64,000 bases of DNA. Source: Mangrovicoccus sp. HB161399 (GTDB lineage: Bacteria; Pseudomonadota; Alphaproteobacteria; Rhodobacterales; Rhodobacteraceae). Positions 45,995-55,364 of this stretch are shown piece after piece. The notes below the pieces were generated by a model. That model was given only the letters and a program-made list of their open reading frames with translations. It was not told where the DNA came from and searched no databases. The DNA is taken from NCBI RefSeq assembly GCF_013184745.1, contig NZ_JAATVU010000011.1, forward strand, positions 62,001 to 126,000. Reading direction: 5' to 3'. A program made the translations under genes and the position numbers. Within the stretch, counting starts at the first letter, position 1. Each line of letters begins with the position of its first letter.

Positions 45995-47005
45995 TTGCCG
46001 CACGAAGTCCTGTCCCCGCCCGCTGACCATGACGTGCCGGAGATCGTACTGGAATATCCCGACAACCGATTGCTTGTCGAACTTTGCGGCGAGTTTGACC
46101 GCAACCTGTCCCAGGTCGAACACGCGCTCCACCTCCAGATCATCCGCCGCGGCAACCAGCTGGTGCTGATGGGCGAACCGCAGGCGCGGCTCAAGGGGAT
46201 GGAAGTGCTCGACACGCTCTACCTGCGCCTCGAGAAGGGCCAGCATATCGAGCCCGGCGACATCGACGGCGTGCTGCGCATGGGGCAGGGCCCCTCGCGC
46301 GAGGCCGGCAACGGCCAGATGGAGATGTTCGCCGCCTCCGATGTCGAGATCGAGACCCGCAAGAAGACCGTCCGCCCGCGCACCGAGGCGCAGAAGGCCT
46401 ATGTGAAGGCGCTGTTCAAGCACGAGCTGGCTTTCGGCATCGGACCTGCGGGCACCGGCAAGACCTATCTTGCCGTGGCGGCGGGCGTGAACATGATGAT
46501 CACCGGGCAGGTCGACAAGATGATCCTCAGCCGTCCGGCGGTGGAGGCGGGCGAACGGCTCGGCTTCCTGCCCGGCGACATGAAGGACAAGGTCGATCCC
46601 TACATGCAGCCGCTCTATGACGCGCTGAACGACTTCTTCCCCGCCAAGCAGGTCCAGAAGATGCTGGAGGAGAAGAAGATCGAGATCGCGCCGCTGGCCT
46701 TCATGCGCGGCCGGACGCTGTCGAACGCCTTCGTGGTGCTCGACGAGGCGCAGAACGCGACGACCATGCAGATGAAGATGTTCCTCACCCGCCTGGGCGA
46801 AGGCTCGCGCATGGTGATCACCGGCGACCGCAGCCAGATCGACCTGCCGCGCGGCGTGACCTCGGGCCTGCGCGAGGCGGAGAGCCTGCTGCCGGGGGTC
46901 GAGGGGATCTCGTTCAATTACTTCACGGCTAAGGATGTGGTGCGCCACCCTCTGGTAGCCCGGATCATTGAGGCGTATGACGCGGCGGATGCAAAATCCG
47001 GTTGA
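45995..47005 (+). CDS. phoH: PhoH-like ATPase
   Basis: A 336-residue P-loop NTPase linked to RNA metabolism and ribosome maturation. Walker A FGIGPAGTGKTYLA, Walker B FVVLDEAQNATTMQ, sensor GDRSQIDLP. The start is TTG 45995, set by AAGGAG 6 bases upstream and by lack of a suitable in-frame ATG nearby. The end overlaps ybeY. Co-occurrence with ybeY supports a role with rRNA processing. Confidence 0.94.
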   Translation: MPHEVLSPPADHDVPEIVLEYPDNRLLVELCGEFDRNLSQVEHALHLQIIRRGNQLVLMGEPQARLKGMEVLDTLYLRLEKGQHIEPGDIDGVLRMGQGPSREAGNGQMEMFAASDVEIETRKKTVRPRTEAQKAYVKALFKHELAFGIGPAGTGKTYLAVAAGVNMMITGQVDKMILSRPAVEAGERLGFLPGDMKDKVDPYMQPLYDALNDFFPAKQVQKMLEEKKIEIAPLAFMRGRTLSNAFVVLDEAQNATTMQMKMFLTRLGEGSRMVITGDRSQIDLPRGVTSGLREAESLLPGVEGISFNYFTAKDVVRHPLVARIIEAYDAADAKSG

Positions 47006-47513
47006 TATCGTCATTGAACACGAAGCCTGGGAGGCCGTCGGACTCGACGGCCTGGCCCAGGAAGCCGCGCGCGCGGCGCTGAGCCATCTGGGGCTGGACC
47101 CCGGAGAGCACGAGATCTGCGTGATGGCCTGCGACGATGCCCGCATCGCCGAGCTGAACGCCGCCTTCCGCGACAAGTCCCGGCCGACCAACGTGCTGAG
47201 CTGGCCCTCGGCCGACCTTCAGTCCGACGCGGCCGGCGAGCCGCCGGACCTGTCGGAAGCCGAGCCGGAGCTCGGCGACATCGCCATTGCCTGGGAGACC
47301 TGCAATGCCGAGGCAGAGGCCATGGGCAAGCCGTTCGCGGACCACGTGCGCCATCTTCTGGTTCATGGTATTTTGCATCTGCTCGGATATGACCATATCC
47401 GCGACGAAGACGCCGCATTGATGGAAGGCCTCGAGGTGGCGATACTTGGTGAAATGGGCCTTGCGAACCCCTATCTGCTGGATGGGGCAGAAGAGGCTTT
47501 TGACGGATTGTGA
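46989..47513 (+). CDS. ybeY: YbeY endoribonuclease
   Basis: A 174-residue metal-dependent RNase for 16S rRNA 3' maturation and ribosome quality control. The zinc motif is HLLVHGILHLLGYDH (three His). The start ATG 46989, overlapping phoH by 17 bases, is preferred; ATG 46977 is another option. The stop abuts corC, with 2 bases between. Confidence 0.93.
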   Translation: MQNPVDIVIEHEAWEAVGLDGLAQEAARAALSHLGLDPGEHEICVMACDDARIAELNAAFRDKSRPTNVLSWPSADLQSDAAGEPPDLSEAEPELGDIAIAWETCNAEAEAMGKPFADHVRHLLVHGILHLLGYDHIRDEDAALMEGLEVAILGEMGLANPYLLDGAEEAFDGL

Positions 47514-47515
47514 CA

Positions 47516-48412
47516 ATGTCTGATGCCGAAGGGGCGCATATCCCTTCCAATGAACAGAGCGGGACCGACCCGGACGAACCCGGGGTGCTTGCCCGCCTCC
47601 TCAATCGCTGGCGCAAGGGCGAGGAGGAGGATGATGACATATCTGCGCAGGATGGCCAGGCAAACGGCCATCACCTCGGGCATCTTTCCCCGGGAATATC
47701 TAACCTGCGCCGCATGCGGGTGGAGGATGTCGCCGTTCCAGTGGTTGAGATCGTCGCCGTCGAAGTTGGCATTGCCCTCGACGAGCTGATCAGGATCTTC
47801 CGCGAGAGCGGCTTTTCCCGCCTGCCGGTCTACGAGGGCACGCTCGACACCCCGCTGGGCATGGTGCACCTGAAGGACGTGGCGCTGCATTACGGCTTCA
47901 ACGGCCACCGCGACGAGGATTTCGACCTGCGCTCGATCCTGCGCCCGATCCTCTATGCGCCGCCCTCCATGCCGATCGGCGTGCTGCTGCAGAAGATGCA
48001 GAGCCAGCGGCGCCACATGGCGCTGGTGATCGACGAGTACGGCGGCACCGACGGGCTGTTGACCATCGAGGACCTGATCGAGCAGGTGATCGGCGAGATC
48101 GAGGACGAACACGACGAAGTCGAGGCCGATCCCTGGCGCCAGGAATCTCCGGGCAGCTACATCGCGCTGGCGCGTGCGCCGCTGGCCGAGTTCGAGGCCG
48201 CGATCGGTCGCCGCCTGACCGGACCGGATTTCGAGGAAGAGGTCGATACGCTGGGCGGGCTGGTCTTCATCCTGACCGGCCGGGTGCCGGCGCGGGGCGA
48301 GATCATCCCCCACGCCCAGGCGGCCGTCGAGTTCGACATCCTCGATGCCGATCCGCGGACCATCAAGAGGATGCGGGTGCGGCTGCTCGATGATGCTCCG
48401 GGCGAAGACTGA
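47516..48412 (+). CDS. corC: CorC/HlyC-type CBS-pair protein
   Basis: A 298-residue cytosolic protein. Acidic N-terminus, a CBS pair (about 70-190: [12 protein letters not shown]..., [29 protein letters not shown]) and a C-terminal CorC/HlyC domain (about 205-290). CBS pairs bind adenine nucleotides; CorC proteins influence magnesium and cobalt efflux. It commonly precedes lnt. It overlaps lnt by 23 bases. Confidence 0.92.
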   Translation: MSDAEGAHIPSNEQSGTDPDEPGVLARLLNRWRKGEEEDDDISAQDGQANGHHLGHLSPGISNLRRMRVEDVAVPVVEIVAVEVGIALDELIRIFRESGFSRLPVYEGTLDTPLGMVHLKDVALHYGFNGHRDEDFDLRSILRPILYAPPSMPIGVLLQKMQSQRRHMALVIDEYGGTDGLLTIEDLIEQVIGEIEDEHDEVEADPWRQESPGSYIALARAPLAEFEAAIGRRLTGPDFEEEVDTLGGLVFILTGRVPARGEIIPHAQAAVEFDILDADPRTIKRMRVRLLDDAPGED

Positions 48413-49955
48413 GCTTTCGGACATCCTGGAACTGGTGGACGGGCGGCCCTGGCTGGCCCGGCTGGTGATGCTCTGGCTGGGCGGCCTGATGGCGCTCGGC
48501 CTGGCGCCGTTCAAGCTGCCGCTGGTCACCGTGCTGGCACTGGCCATGGCGCTGCGGATGCATGCCCGCGCGCCCAGCCGCCGCCAGGGTGCCTGGCTCG
48601 GCTGGATGCTGGGCACCGGCTATTTCCTGCTGGCGCTGCAATGGATCGTCGAGCCCTTCATGGTCGATGCCGCCAGGGACGGCTGGATGGCGCCCTTCGC
48701 CATCGTGCTGATGGCCGGGGGGCTGGCGCTGTTCTGGTCGGCCGCCTTCTGGGCCTCCTGGGCGATGGGGCCGGGCGATGGACCGCGCCGCGCATTGGCG
48801 GCGGTGATCGCGCTGACCGTGGCCGAGATGCTGCGCAGCGTGGTCTTCACCGGCTTTCCCTGGGCGCTGATCGGTTCGGTCTGGGTCGATCATCCGATCG
48901 GCCAGCTTGCCTCGCTCTGGGGCACGCACGGCCTGACCTTCTTCACCGGCTGCCTGTCGGTGGGGGTGCTGACGCTGTCGGTCTGGCGGGCCTCGCGGCG
49001 CGCGCTGTTCGGCTCCGGGCTGGCGGTGCTGGCCTGGTGCGGCGGCACGCTCTGGGGCGAGGGGATGATCTCGCATTACGACGCGCTGGCGCTGCCGCCG
49101 GGGCCGATGATCCGCGTGGTCCAGCCGAACGAGACCCAGTCGCTGAAATGGAAGCCGGAGATGATCCCGGTCTTCTGGCAGCGCAAGCTGGCCCTGACTG
49201 CCAGCAGCACCGGCGCGGTGCCGGACATCGTGGTCTGGCCCGAGGTTTCGCTGCCCTATCTGCTCGATCTCGGGGCCGAGCCCAACGCCAAGGTTTCGGA
49301 GGCGGCGGGCGGCAAGCCGGTGATCGTCGGCGCGCAGCGCTTCGCCGGCGACGACCTGCGCAACTCGCTGGCGGTGATCGAGCCGGGCGGCGCGGTCGGG
49401 CCGGTCTACGACAAGTTCCATCTCGTGCCCTTCGGCGAATACTTTCCGGGCGGCAGGCTGGCCGAGGCGCTGGGGCTCAAGGGGCTGGCCACCAGCCTGC
49501 TGGGCGGCTTCACGCCGGGGCCCGGATCGCAGCTGATCGACCTCGGGCCGGGGCTGGGCAAGGTGCTGCCGCTGATCTGCTACGAGGCGATCTTCCCGCG
49601 CCATGCCGATCCGCGCGGCCTGCCGCGCCCGGACTGGATCGTGCAGATCACCAACGATGCCTGGTTCGGCCAGATGTCCGGTCCGCAGCAGCATCTCGAC
49701 CAGGCGCGGATGCGCGCGATCGAGCAGGGGCTGCCGGTGGTGCGCGCTGCCAATACCGGCATTTCCGCAATCATCGACCCCAAGGGCCGGGTGATCGCCA
49801 GCCTGGCGCTGAACACCTCGGGCGTGATCGACCGGCCGCTGCCGCAGGCCACCCGGCCGACGGTCTATTCGGTGGCCGGAAACGGGCCGCTCATCCTGCT
49901 GCTCATCGCCGAGGCGGTCTGGCTGCTGCGCAGCACTATCTTGTCACGCCGCTGA
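48390..49955 (+). CDS. lnt: apolipoprotein N-acyltransferase
   Basis: A 521-residue integral membrane enzyme that adds the third acyl chain to lipoproteins. About seven N-terminal helices (40-220), then a periplasmic nitrilase domain with Glu in VVWPEVSLPY, Lys in VYDKFHLVPFGEYFP and Cys in LICYEAIFP, and a final transmembrane helix. Translationally coupled to corC by start overlap. Confidence 0.95.
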   Translation: MMLRAKTELSDILELVDGRPWLARLVMLWLGGLMALGLAPFKLPLVTVLALAMALRMHARAPSRRQGAWLGWMLGTGYFLLALQWIVEPFMVDAARDGWMAPFAIVLMAGGLALFWSAAFWASWAMGPGDGPRRALAAVIALTVAEMLRSVVFTGFPWALIGSVWVDHPIGQLASLWGTHGLTFFTGCLSVGVLTLSVWRASRRALFGSGLAVLAWCGGTLWGEGMISHYDALALPPGPMIRVVQPNETQSLKWKPEMIPVFWQRKLALTASSTGAVPDIVVWPEVSLPYLLDLGAEPNAKVSEAAGGKPVIVGAQRFAGDDLRNSLAVIEPGGAVGPVYDKFHLVPFGEYFPGGRLAEALGLKGLATSLLGGFTPGPGSQLIDLGPGLGKVLPLICYEAIFPRHADPRGLPRPDWIVQITNDAWFGQMSGPQQHLDQARMRAIEQGLPVVRAANTGISAIIDPKGRVIASLALNTSGVIDRPLPQATRPTVYSVAGNGPLILLLIAEAVWLLRSTILSRR

Positions 49956-49998
49956 ACTTCTCATTGCCTTTCCCCGGGCCGAGGCGTACGCGCTTGGG

Positions 49999-50050
49999 GA
50001 TGCCGCCACAACGGCTTCCTGGCGTGGCGGATGTAACACCAATGGAGCAC
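49999..50050 (+). promoter_or_regulatory. SAM/SAH riboswitch in the metK leader
   Basis: The sequence CCGCCACAACGGCTTCCTGG, then CGTGGCGG, a short AT linker and AATGGAGCA reproduces the SAM/SAH riboswitch consensus of Rhodobacterales metK leaders. CCGCCA (50003-50008) pairs with TGGCGG (50025-50030), and the 3' part forms the pseudoknot that covers the ribosome binding site GGAG (50044-50047). Ligand binding would hide the site and lower MetK synthesis when SAM is plentiful. Confidence 0.92.
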
Positions 50051-50054
50051 GCCG

Positions 50055-51236
50055 ATGTCGCGTAAAAACTATATCTTCACCTCCGAATCCGTCTCCGAAG
50101 GCCACCCGGACAAGGTCTGCGACCGGATCTCGGATGCTGTTCTCGACGCCCTGATTGCCGAGGAACCCGAGGCCCGCGTGGCCTGCGAGACCTTCGCCAC
50201 CACCGACCGCGTCGTGATCGGCGGCGAGATCGGCCTCTCCGACCAGGAGAAGCTCCACGGCTACATGGAGCATGTCGACCGCATTGTCCGCGACTGCATC
50301 AAGGACATCGGCTACGAGCAGGACAAGTTCCACCACGAGACCGTGGAGATCACCAACCTGCTGCACGAGCAGTCGGCGCATATCGCCCAGGGCGTGAACG
50401 CCGCCGACAACAAGGACGAGGGCGCGGGCGACCAGGGCATCATGTTCGGCTATGCCGTCAACGAGACCCCCGAGCTGATGCCGGCGCCGATCCTCTATGC
50501 CCACAAGATCTTGAAACGGCTGGCCGAGGCGCGCAAGTCCGGCGAGGCGCCGGTGCTGGGTCCCGATGCCAAGTCGCAGCTGACCGTCCGCTACGAGGAC
50601 GGCAACCCGGTGGAGGTCACCTCGCTGGTCCTGTCCACCCAGCATCTCGACCCGGACATGACCTCGGACGACGTGCGCGAAGTGGTGACCCCCTTCATCC
50701 GCGAGGTCCTGCCCGAGGGCTGGCTGACCGATGCCACCAAATGGTGGGTCAACCCGACCGGCAAGTTCGTCATCGGCGGCCCTGACGGCGACGCGGGCCT
50801 GACGGGGCGCAAGATCATCGTCGACACCTATGGCGGCGCGGCGCCCCATGGCGGCGGCGCCTTCTCGGGCAAGGACCCGACCAAGGTGGACCGTTCGGCG
50901 GCCTATGCGGCGCGCTACCTCGCCAAGAACGTGGTCGCGGCCGGGCTGGCGCATCGCTGCACCATCCAGCTGAGCTACGCGATCGGCGTGTCCGAGCCGC
51001 TGTCGATCTACTGCGACACGGACGGAACCGGCATCGTCGACGAGGCGCTGATCGAAGCGGCGATCCCGAAGGTCATGAACCTGACGCCGCGTGGCATCCG
51101 CACCCATCTGGACCTGAACCGGCCGATCTACCAGCGGACCGCGGCCTACGGCCATTTCGGACGCGCGCCCGAGGCAGATGGCGGCTTCTCCTGGGAACGC
51201 ACCGACCTGGCAGAGGCGCTGAGAGCTGCGATCTGA
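50055..51236 (+). CDS. metK: S-adenosylmethionine synthetase
   Basis: A 393-residue enzyme making SAM from methionine and ATP. Signatures: [32 protein letters not shown], and [19 protein letters not shown]. Full length. The ribosome binding site lies inside the upstream SAM/SAH riboswitch. A strong terminator follows. The usual neighbour trmB is not found next to it here. Confidence 0.97.
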   Translation: MSRKNYIFTSESVSEGHPDKVCDRISDAVLDALIAEEPEARVACETFATTDRVVIGGEIGLSDQEKLHGYMEHVDRIVRDCIKDIGYEQDKFHHETVEITNLLHEQSAHIAQGVNAADNKDEGAGDQGIMFGYAVNETPELMPAPILYAHKILKRLAEARKSGEAPVLGPDAKSQLTVRYEDGNPVEVTSLVLSTQHLDPDMTSDDVREVVTPFIREVLPEGWLTDATKWWVNPTGKFVIGGPDGDAGLTGRKIIVDTYGGAAPHGGGAFSGKDPTKVDRSAAYAARYLAKNVVAAGLAHRCTIQLSYAIGVSEPLSIYCDTDGTGIVDEALIEAAIPKVMNLTPRGIRTHLDLNRPIYQRTAAYGHFGRAPEADGGFSWERTDLAEALRAAI

Positions 51237-51260
51237 TCCGGTCGGCCCCGCACTGAATCG

Positions 51261-51288
51261 AAGCCCCGCTGTGACAGGCGGGGCTTTC
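51261..51288 (+). terminator. intrinsic terminator of metK
   Basis: AAGCCCCGC and GCGGGGCTT form a 9-bp stem with an 8-base loop, followed by TTTC, 24 bases after the metK stop codon. Confidence 0.8.
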
Positions 51289-52001
51289 TGCTTCAAGCGC
51301 CATTCCGCGGCGCCAAGCGTTCGGGCGGACGCCGGTGTGCCGCAAAGGTACAGGTCCCGAAATTTCTTGGTTCTGAAGGTTTCGGCCCCCGCCGCGAGCC
51401 CTTGCGCTGCATGGCGGAGCGCCGCCTCGGCACGGCTCAGGGCTGCTGCGTCGCCTTCGCCGGGATCGTAGCAGCAGCGGAACACCAGCCGCGTCGGACC
51501 GCGTCGGCCGAGATCCGGGTAGTCCTGCTTGCACGAGAAGGTGGCATCGCGATAGCCGCGTTTCGCATCCGGAGCATCGACGCAGCCATGTTTCGCCGCT
51601 ATCGACTTGCGCTCCTATGCGATCAGTTCAACCGTGTGCTTGCCAATGGATGGTTGTGCTCCGCCCAAGACGAGCATCATGAGCCATGCAAGATCTCCCT
51701 CGGGCGCGAGGGCACGCTGTTCCACCCCTGGCGTGTTGCCTCGGGTCTCGCAGATCTACAGGTCTCCGGATGCCGCGATGCCGCGTGCCTCCAGCGTGAC
51801 TGGCACGGCAGGTCCTTTCAGCTTGTCCTTGGCGACCTGCTGCCAGCCTGTCCCGGGCGCCACCGGTGCCATCAATGGCGGTGTGCCCTGATGCGGCTGA
51901 TGCCGCTAGTCCCTCCAGGAGCCGGCGGCTGGCAGGCGGCAATGGCGGAGGCGGCAGCCAAGATCGCCACGCCGAGCCTCAGCCGACGCAAGCGGGCCGT
52001 C
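51289..52001. other. region between metK and the Nudix gene; possible gene remnant on the minus strand
   Basis: No intact gene. On the minus strand from 51614 down to about 51250 there is an open frame of coherent protein character (GYRDATFSCKQDYPDLGRRG, then LVFRCCYDPGEGDAAALSRA, then FRTKKFRDLYLCGT) with four cysteines, but without a clear start (only GTG 51485) and with no stop before it runs antisense into metK. It may be the remains of an exported cysteine-bridged protein. Confidence 0.35.
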
Positions 52002-52493
52002 TCAGCCACGCATGACGGTCGTTGGGACGTAGCTGCCGCCTCCGGGCATCCAGCCGCTGCCCTTGGCCTTTGGCACGCGTTTCGCGGCGGCCAGAAGCCG
52101 GAAGATTTCCTGCAGTTCCGGTTCGTGCACCATTTCCGCGGCCTTTCCGGCCGAGACCCAGCGGCGCTTGCGCTGCCCGCGTTCCTTCCAGCGCTTCTTC
52201 AGCTTGCTGACCAGCATCGGATAGACGTCGACCCGGCAGGACATGCCCGTGCCGTCGCCGAGCAGCTTGACATAGCCGTAGCTTCCCAGCGGCTCGTCCC
52301 TGATCGAGCCGATGGCGCCGGCCTCTTCCAGCGCTTCGATCTTTGCGGCGGCCCACGGCTTCTTGCCATCCATCGGCCAGCCCTTCGGCACGACCCAGCG
52401 CCCGGTATCGCGCGAGGTCACGAGCAGCACCTTGATCCCGCCCGCCTTGCCGAAGGCGAGGGGAAGCGCCGCAATCTGACGAGACTCCTCCAT
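52002..52493 (-). CDS. Nudix hydrolase
   Basis: A 163-residue protein of the small alphaproteobacterial Nudix group (DIPP-like). The Nudix box reads GWPMDGKKPWAAAKIEALEE followed by AGA: the EE of the REUxEE core is kept but the first Glu and the Arg are replaced (Lys and Ile), which is common in this subgroup. Likely substrates are diphosphoinositol-like or dinucleoside polyphosphates. Start ATG 52493 gives MEESRQIAALPLAF. It is monocistronic and precedes no related gene. Confidence 0.8.
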   Translation of the reverse strand: MEESRQIAALPLAFGKAGGIKVLLVTSRDTGRWVVPKGWPMDGKKPWAAAKIEALEEAGAIGSIRDEPLGSYGYVKLLGDGTGMSCRVDVYPMLVSKLKKRWKERGQRKRRWVSAGKAAEMVHEPELQEIFRLLAAAKRVPKAKGSGWMPGGGSYVPTTVMRG

Positions 52494-52572
52494 GCGACGA
52501 GATGTAGCGCGCAACCGCTGCCGATCAAAGTACGGATTTCCGATATGTTGCCGCCAGATCGGGAAAAATCCG

Positions 52573-53268
52573 TCAGACCGACATCATCCCGCGGATCTCG
52601 TCCTCGTTCATCTCGGCGCGTGTGCCGGCCTTGATGATCTGCCCGCGCTCCATGACGTGGAACGTGTCGCAGAGGTCGCGGGCGAAGTCGAAATACTGCT
52701 CCACCAGCAGGATCGCCATCTCGCCCTTGTCGCGCAGGTAGCTGATCGCCCGGCCGATGTCCTGGATGACGGAGGGCTGGATGCCCTCGGTCGGCTCGTC
52801 GAGCACCAGGAGGCGCGGCTTCATCACCATGGCGCGGCCGATGGCCAACTGCTGCTGCTGCCCGCCCGACAGGTCGCCGCCGCGGCGGCCGAGCATCTGC
52901 TTGAGCACGGGGAACAGCTCGAACACTTCCTCGGGGACCTTCCGCTCGCCGCGGGGCAGGATCGAGAAGCCGGTCTCCAGGTTCTCCTGCACGGTGAGCA
53001 GCGGAAAGATCTCGCGGCCCTGCGGCACCGAGGCGATCCCGGCGCGGGCGCGGGCGTCGGAGCGCATCCTGGAGATGTCCTTGCCCTCCCAGATCAGCGC
53101 GCCTCCGGAGATCGACTGCCGCCCGACGATGGATTTCAGCAGCGTCGTCTTGCCGACGCCGTTGCGGCCGAGCACGGTGGTGACCTTGCCCGGCTCGGCC
53201 GTCAGGCTGACGCCGCGCAGCGCCTGGGCCGCACCGTAATGCAGGTCGATGTTCTGGACTTCAAGCAT
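52573..53268 (-). CDS. urtE: urea ABC transporter ATP-binding protein UrtE
   Basis: A 231-residue ATPase of the LivF type. Walker A LGRNGVGKTTLLKS, signature LSGGQQQQLAIGRA, Walker B LLVLDEPTEGIQPS. The GIQPS after Walker B is typical of UrtE. Last gene of urtABCDE, 26 bases after urtD. Confidence 0.95.
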   Translation of the reverse strand: MLEVQNIDLHYGAAQALRGVSLTAEPGKVTTVLGRNGVGKTTLLKSIVGRQSISGGALIWEGKDISRMRSDARARAGIASVPQGREIFPLLTVQENLETGFSILPRGERKVPEEVFELFPVLKQMLGRRGGDLSGGQQQQLAIGRAMVMKPRLLVLDEPTEGIQPSVIQDIGRAISYLRDKGEMAILLVEQYFDFARDLCDTFHVMERGQIIKAGTRAEMNEDEIRGMMSV

Positions 53269-53294
53269 GGGCCCGGTCCCTCCGGAATTTGCGG

Positions 53295-54032
53295 TCAGCG
53301 GCCAAGATACACCTCGATCACCTGCTCGTTGGCCGAGACATGGTCGAGCGAGCCCTCGGCCAGCACATGGCCCTGGTGCAGCACCGTCACCCGGCAGCCG
53401 AGCGCGCGGACGAAATCCATGTCGTGCTCGACCACGATGACCGTGTGCTTGCCCGCAATCTGGCGCAGCAGTTCCGCGGTGCGCATGGTCTCGGCATCGG
53501 TCATGCCCGCGGCAGGCTCGTCGACCAGCAGCAGTTCCGGATCCTGCGCCATCAGCATGCCGATCTCCAGCCACTGCTTCTGGCCGTGGCTGAGATCGCC
53601 GGCCATCCAGCCCGCGACATGCGAGAGCTTCACCAGTTCCAGCAGCTCGCCGATGCGCCGGGTGTCCTCGGCCGAGCGGCGGTAGAACAGCGTCGCCCAG
53701 ACCGAGCGGTCCTCCTTCAGCGCCAGGGCGATGTTGTCCTCGACCGTCTGGGTCTCGAAGACGGTGGGCTTCTGGAACTTGCGGCCGATGCCGAGCCGGG
53801 CGGAGCCGGCCTCGTCGGTGCGGGTGAGGTCGACCGACTGGTTCCACAGCACGCGGCCTGTGTCGGGCCGTGTCTTGCCGGTGATGATGTCCATCATCGT
53901 GGTCTTGCCCGCGCCGTTCGGGCCGATGATGGCGCGCAGCTCGCCCTTTTCCACGGTCAGGGAGAGGTCGTTGATCGCCTTGAACCCGTCGAAGCTGCGG
54001 TTCACGCCGTCGAGCAGAAGCTGGGTGCTCAT
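53295..54032 (-). CDS. urtD: urea ABC transporter ATP-binding protein UrtD
   Basis: A 245-residue LivG-type ATPase. Walker A IGPNGAGKTTMMDI, signature LSHGQKQWLEIGML (the LSHGQ variant is typical of UrtD), Walker B LLLVDEPAAGMTD. It overlaps urtC by 4 bases. Confidence 0.95.
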   Translation of the reverse strand: MSTQLLLDGVNRSFDGFKAINDLSLTVEKGELRAIIGPNGAGKTTMMDIITGKTRPDTGRVLWNQSVDLTRTDEAGSARLGIGRKFQKPTVFETQTVEDNIALALKEDRSVWATLFYRRSAEDTRRIGELLELVKLSHVAGWMAGDLSHGQKQWLEIGMLMAQDPELLLVDEPAAGMTDAETMRTAELLRQIAGKHTVIVVEHDMDFVRALGCRVTVLHQGHVLAEGSLDHVSANEQVIEVYLGR

Positions 54033-55132
54033 GCGCTGGCCTCCTTTGCGCCTGCCGGGGGCTTGGCCTTGCGTCCCAGGCGGCTCTCGATCAAGCCGAG
54101 CACGCCGGTGGGCAGGAAAATGGTGACGAAGACGAAGAGCCCGCCGAGCGCGAAGAGCCAGAGCTCGGGGAACCAGGAGGTGAAGAGCGTCTGGGCGACC
54201 GAGACGATGATCGCGCCGAGCGCGGCGCCGACCAGCGTGCCGCGTCCGCCGAGCGCGACCCAGATGACGATGCCGATGGAGTTGGCGGGCGAGAATTCGC
54301 CGGGGTTGATGATCCCCACCTGCGGCACGTAGAGCGCGCCCGCGACGCCCGCCATCATGGCGGAGACGACGAAGACGAAGAGCTTGTACTCCTCCACCCT
54401 GTAGCCGATGAAGCGCGTCCGGCTTTCCGCGTCGCGGATGGCGATCAGCACCTTGCCGAGCTTGGAGGAGGTGATCGCCTTGGCGACCAGAAGCCCGGCG
54501 GCCAGAGCGATGGCCGAGAGCACGAAAAGGCCCGCGCGGGTGGCGTCGGCCTGCAGGCTGAAGCCGAGCACGTCCTTGAAGTCCGTCAGGCCGTTGTTGC
54601 CGCCGAAGCCCATCTCGTTGCGGAAGAAGGCGAGCATCAGGGCATAGGTCATCGCCTGGGTGATGATCGACAGGTAGACGCCGGTGACGCGCGAGCGGAA
54701 GGCGAACCAGCCGAAGACGAAGGCCAGCGCGCCGGGGACCAGCAGGACCATCAGGAGAGCGAAGCCGAACATGTCGAAGCCGGTCCAGAACCAGGGCAGC
54801 TCCTTCCAGCCGAGGAAGACCATGAAGTCGGGCAGGTCGGGATTGGCGTATACGCCGCGCGCGCCGATCTCGCGCATCAGGTGCATGCCCATGGCATAGC
54901 CGCCGAGCGCGAAGAAGGCGCCGTGGCCGAGGCTGAGGATGCCGCAATAGCCCCAGACGAGGTCGAGCGCGACGGCGAGCAGCGCATAGCACAGGTACTT
55001 GCCCAGCAGCGCGACGATGTAGGAGGGAACCGGCTGGCCCGCCATGGCGAGGTTGCCGGCCGGAACCGCGACGGCGAGGACGAAGAGGCCGGCCAGGAAG
55101 ATGCCCATCCGGCGGTCGATCAGGCTCAGCAT
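54029..55132 (-). CDS. urtC: urea ABC transporter permease UrtC
   Basis: A 367-residue inner-membrane permease of the LivM type, with about ten helices and the conserved loop WGYCGILSLGHGAFFALGGY and AIRDAESRTRFIGYRV (ATPase-contact EAA-like loop). It follows urtB after a 232-base spacer that contains a long inverted repeat. Confidence 0.95.
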   Translation of the reverse strand: MLSLIDRRMGIFLAGLFVLAVAVPAGNLAMAGQPVPSYIVALLGKYLCYALLAVALDLVWGYCGILSLGHGAFFALGGYAMGMHLMREIGARGVYANPDLPDFMVFLGWKELPWFWTGFDMFGFALLMVLLVPGALAFVFGWFAFRSRVTGVYLSIITQAMTYALMLAFFRNEMGFGGNNGLTDFKDVLGFSLQADATRAGLFVLSAIALAAGLLVAKAITSSKLGKVLIAIRDAESRTRFIGYRVEEYKLFVFVVSAMMAGVAGALYVPQVGIINPGEFSPANSIGIVIWVALGGRGTLVGAALGAIIVSVAQTLFTSWFPELWLFALGGLFVFVTIFLPTGVLGLIESRLGRKAKPPAGAKEASA

Positions 55133-55213
55133 GGCAGCGCTCCGTTCTGGTGTCGGGACGGGGAGGGCGGCGGGGCGCTCCCGCCCGTCGTTGCCGCGCT
55201 TGCGCGCAGCGCC

Positions 55214-55309
55214 TCCCGTTGGGCCGGGCCGCCGCTGCGCGGCGGTCGGGTGCCCGTGGCATGGGGTCCGCGGGGCTGCCGCGCGCCAGCGCGGCCCGGC
55301 CCAACGGGA
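55214..55309. repeat. long inverted repeat (REP-like element) between urtB and urtC
   Basis: Two perfect 19-base arms, TCCCGTTGGGCCGGGCCGC (55214-55232) and its complement (55291-55309), with 58 bases between; inner hairpins (CCGCCG-CTGCG-CGGCGG and GCCGCGC-GCCA-GCGCGGC) lie inside. The layout of paired palindromes is like REP/BIME elements. It splits the otherwise tight urt operon. Confidence 0.75.
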
Positions 55310-55364
55310 AGAGATGTCCCGCGCAGCGGGGCGTCGATGACGGGCGGGAGAGCCTGGCTGCCGG

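Noticed and set aside
45694-46026. 110-codon frame between miaB and phoH
   Set aside because: Low-complexity Arg/Ala composition, no ribosome binding site, overlaps the phoH start.
49956-50054. SAM-II riboswitch before metK
   Set aside because: The leader fits the SAM/SAH class (ACAACGGCTTCCTG...AATGGAGC) and not the SAM-II pseudoknot consensus.
51402-52634. 410-codon plus-strand frame behind metK
   Set aside because: Does not resemble TrmB or any family; its 3' half is antisense to the Nudix gene.
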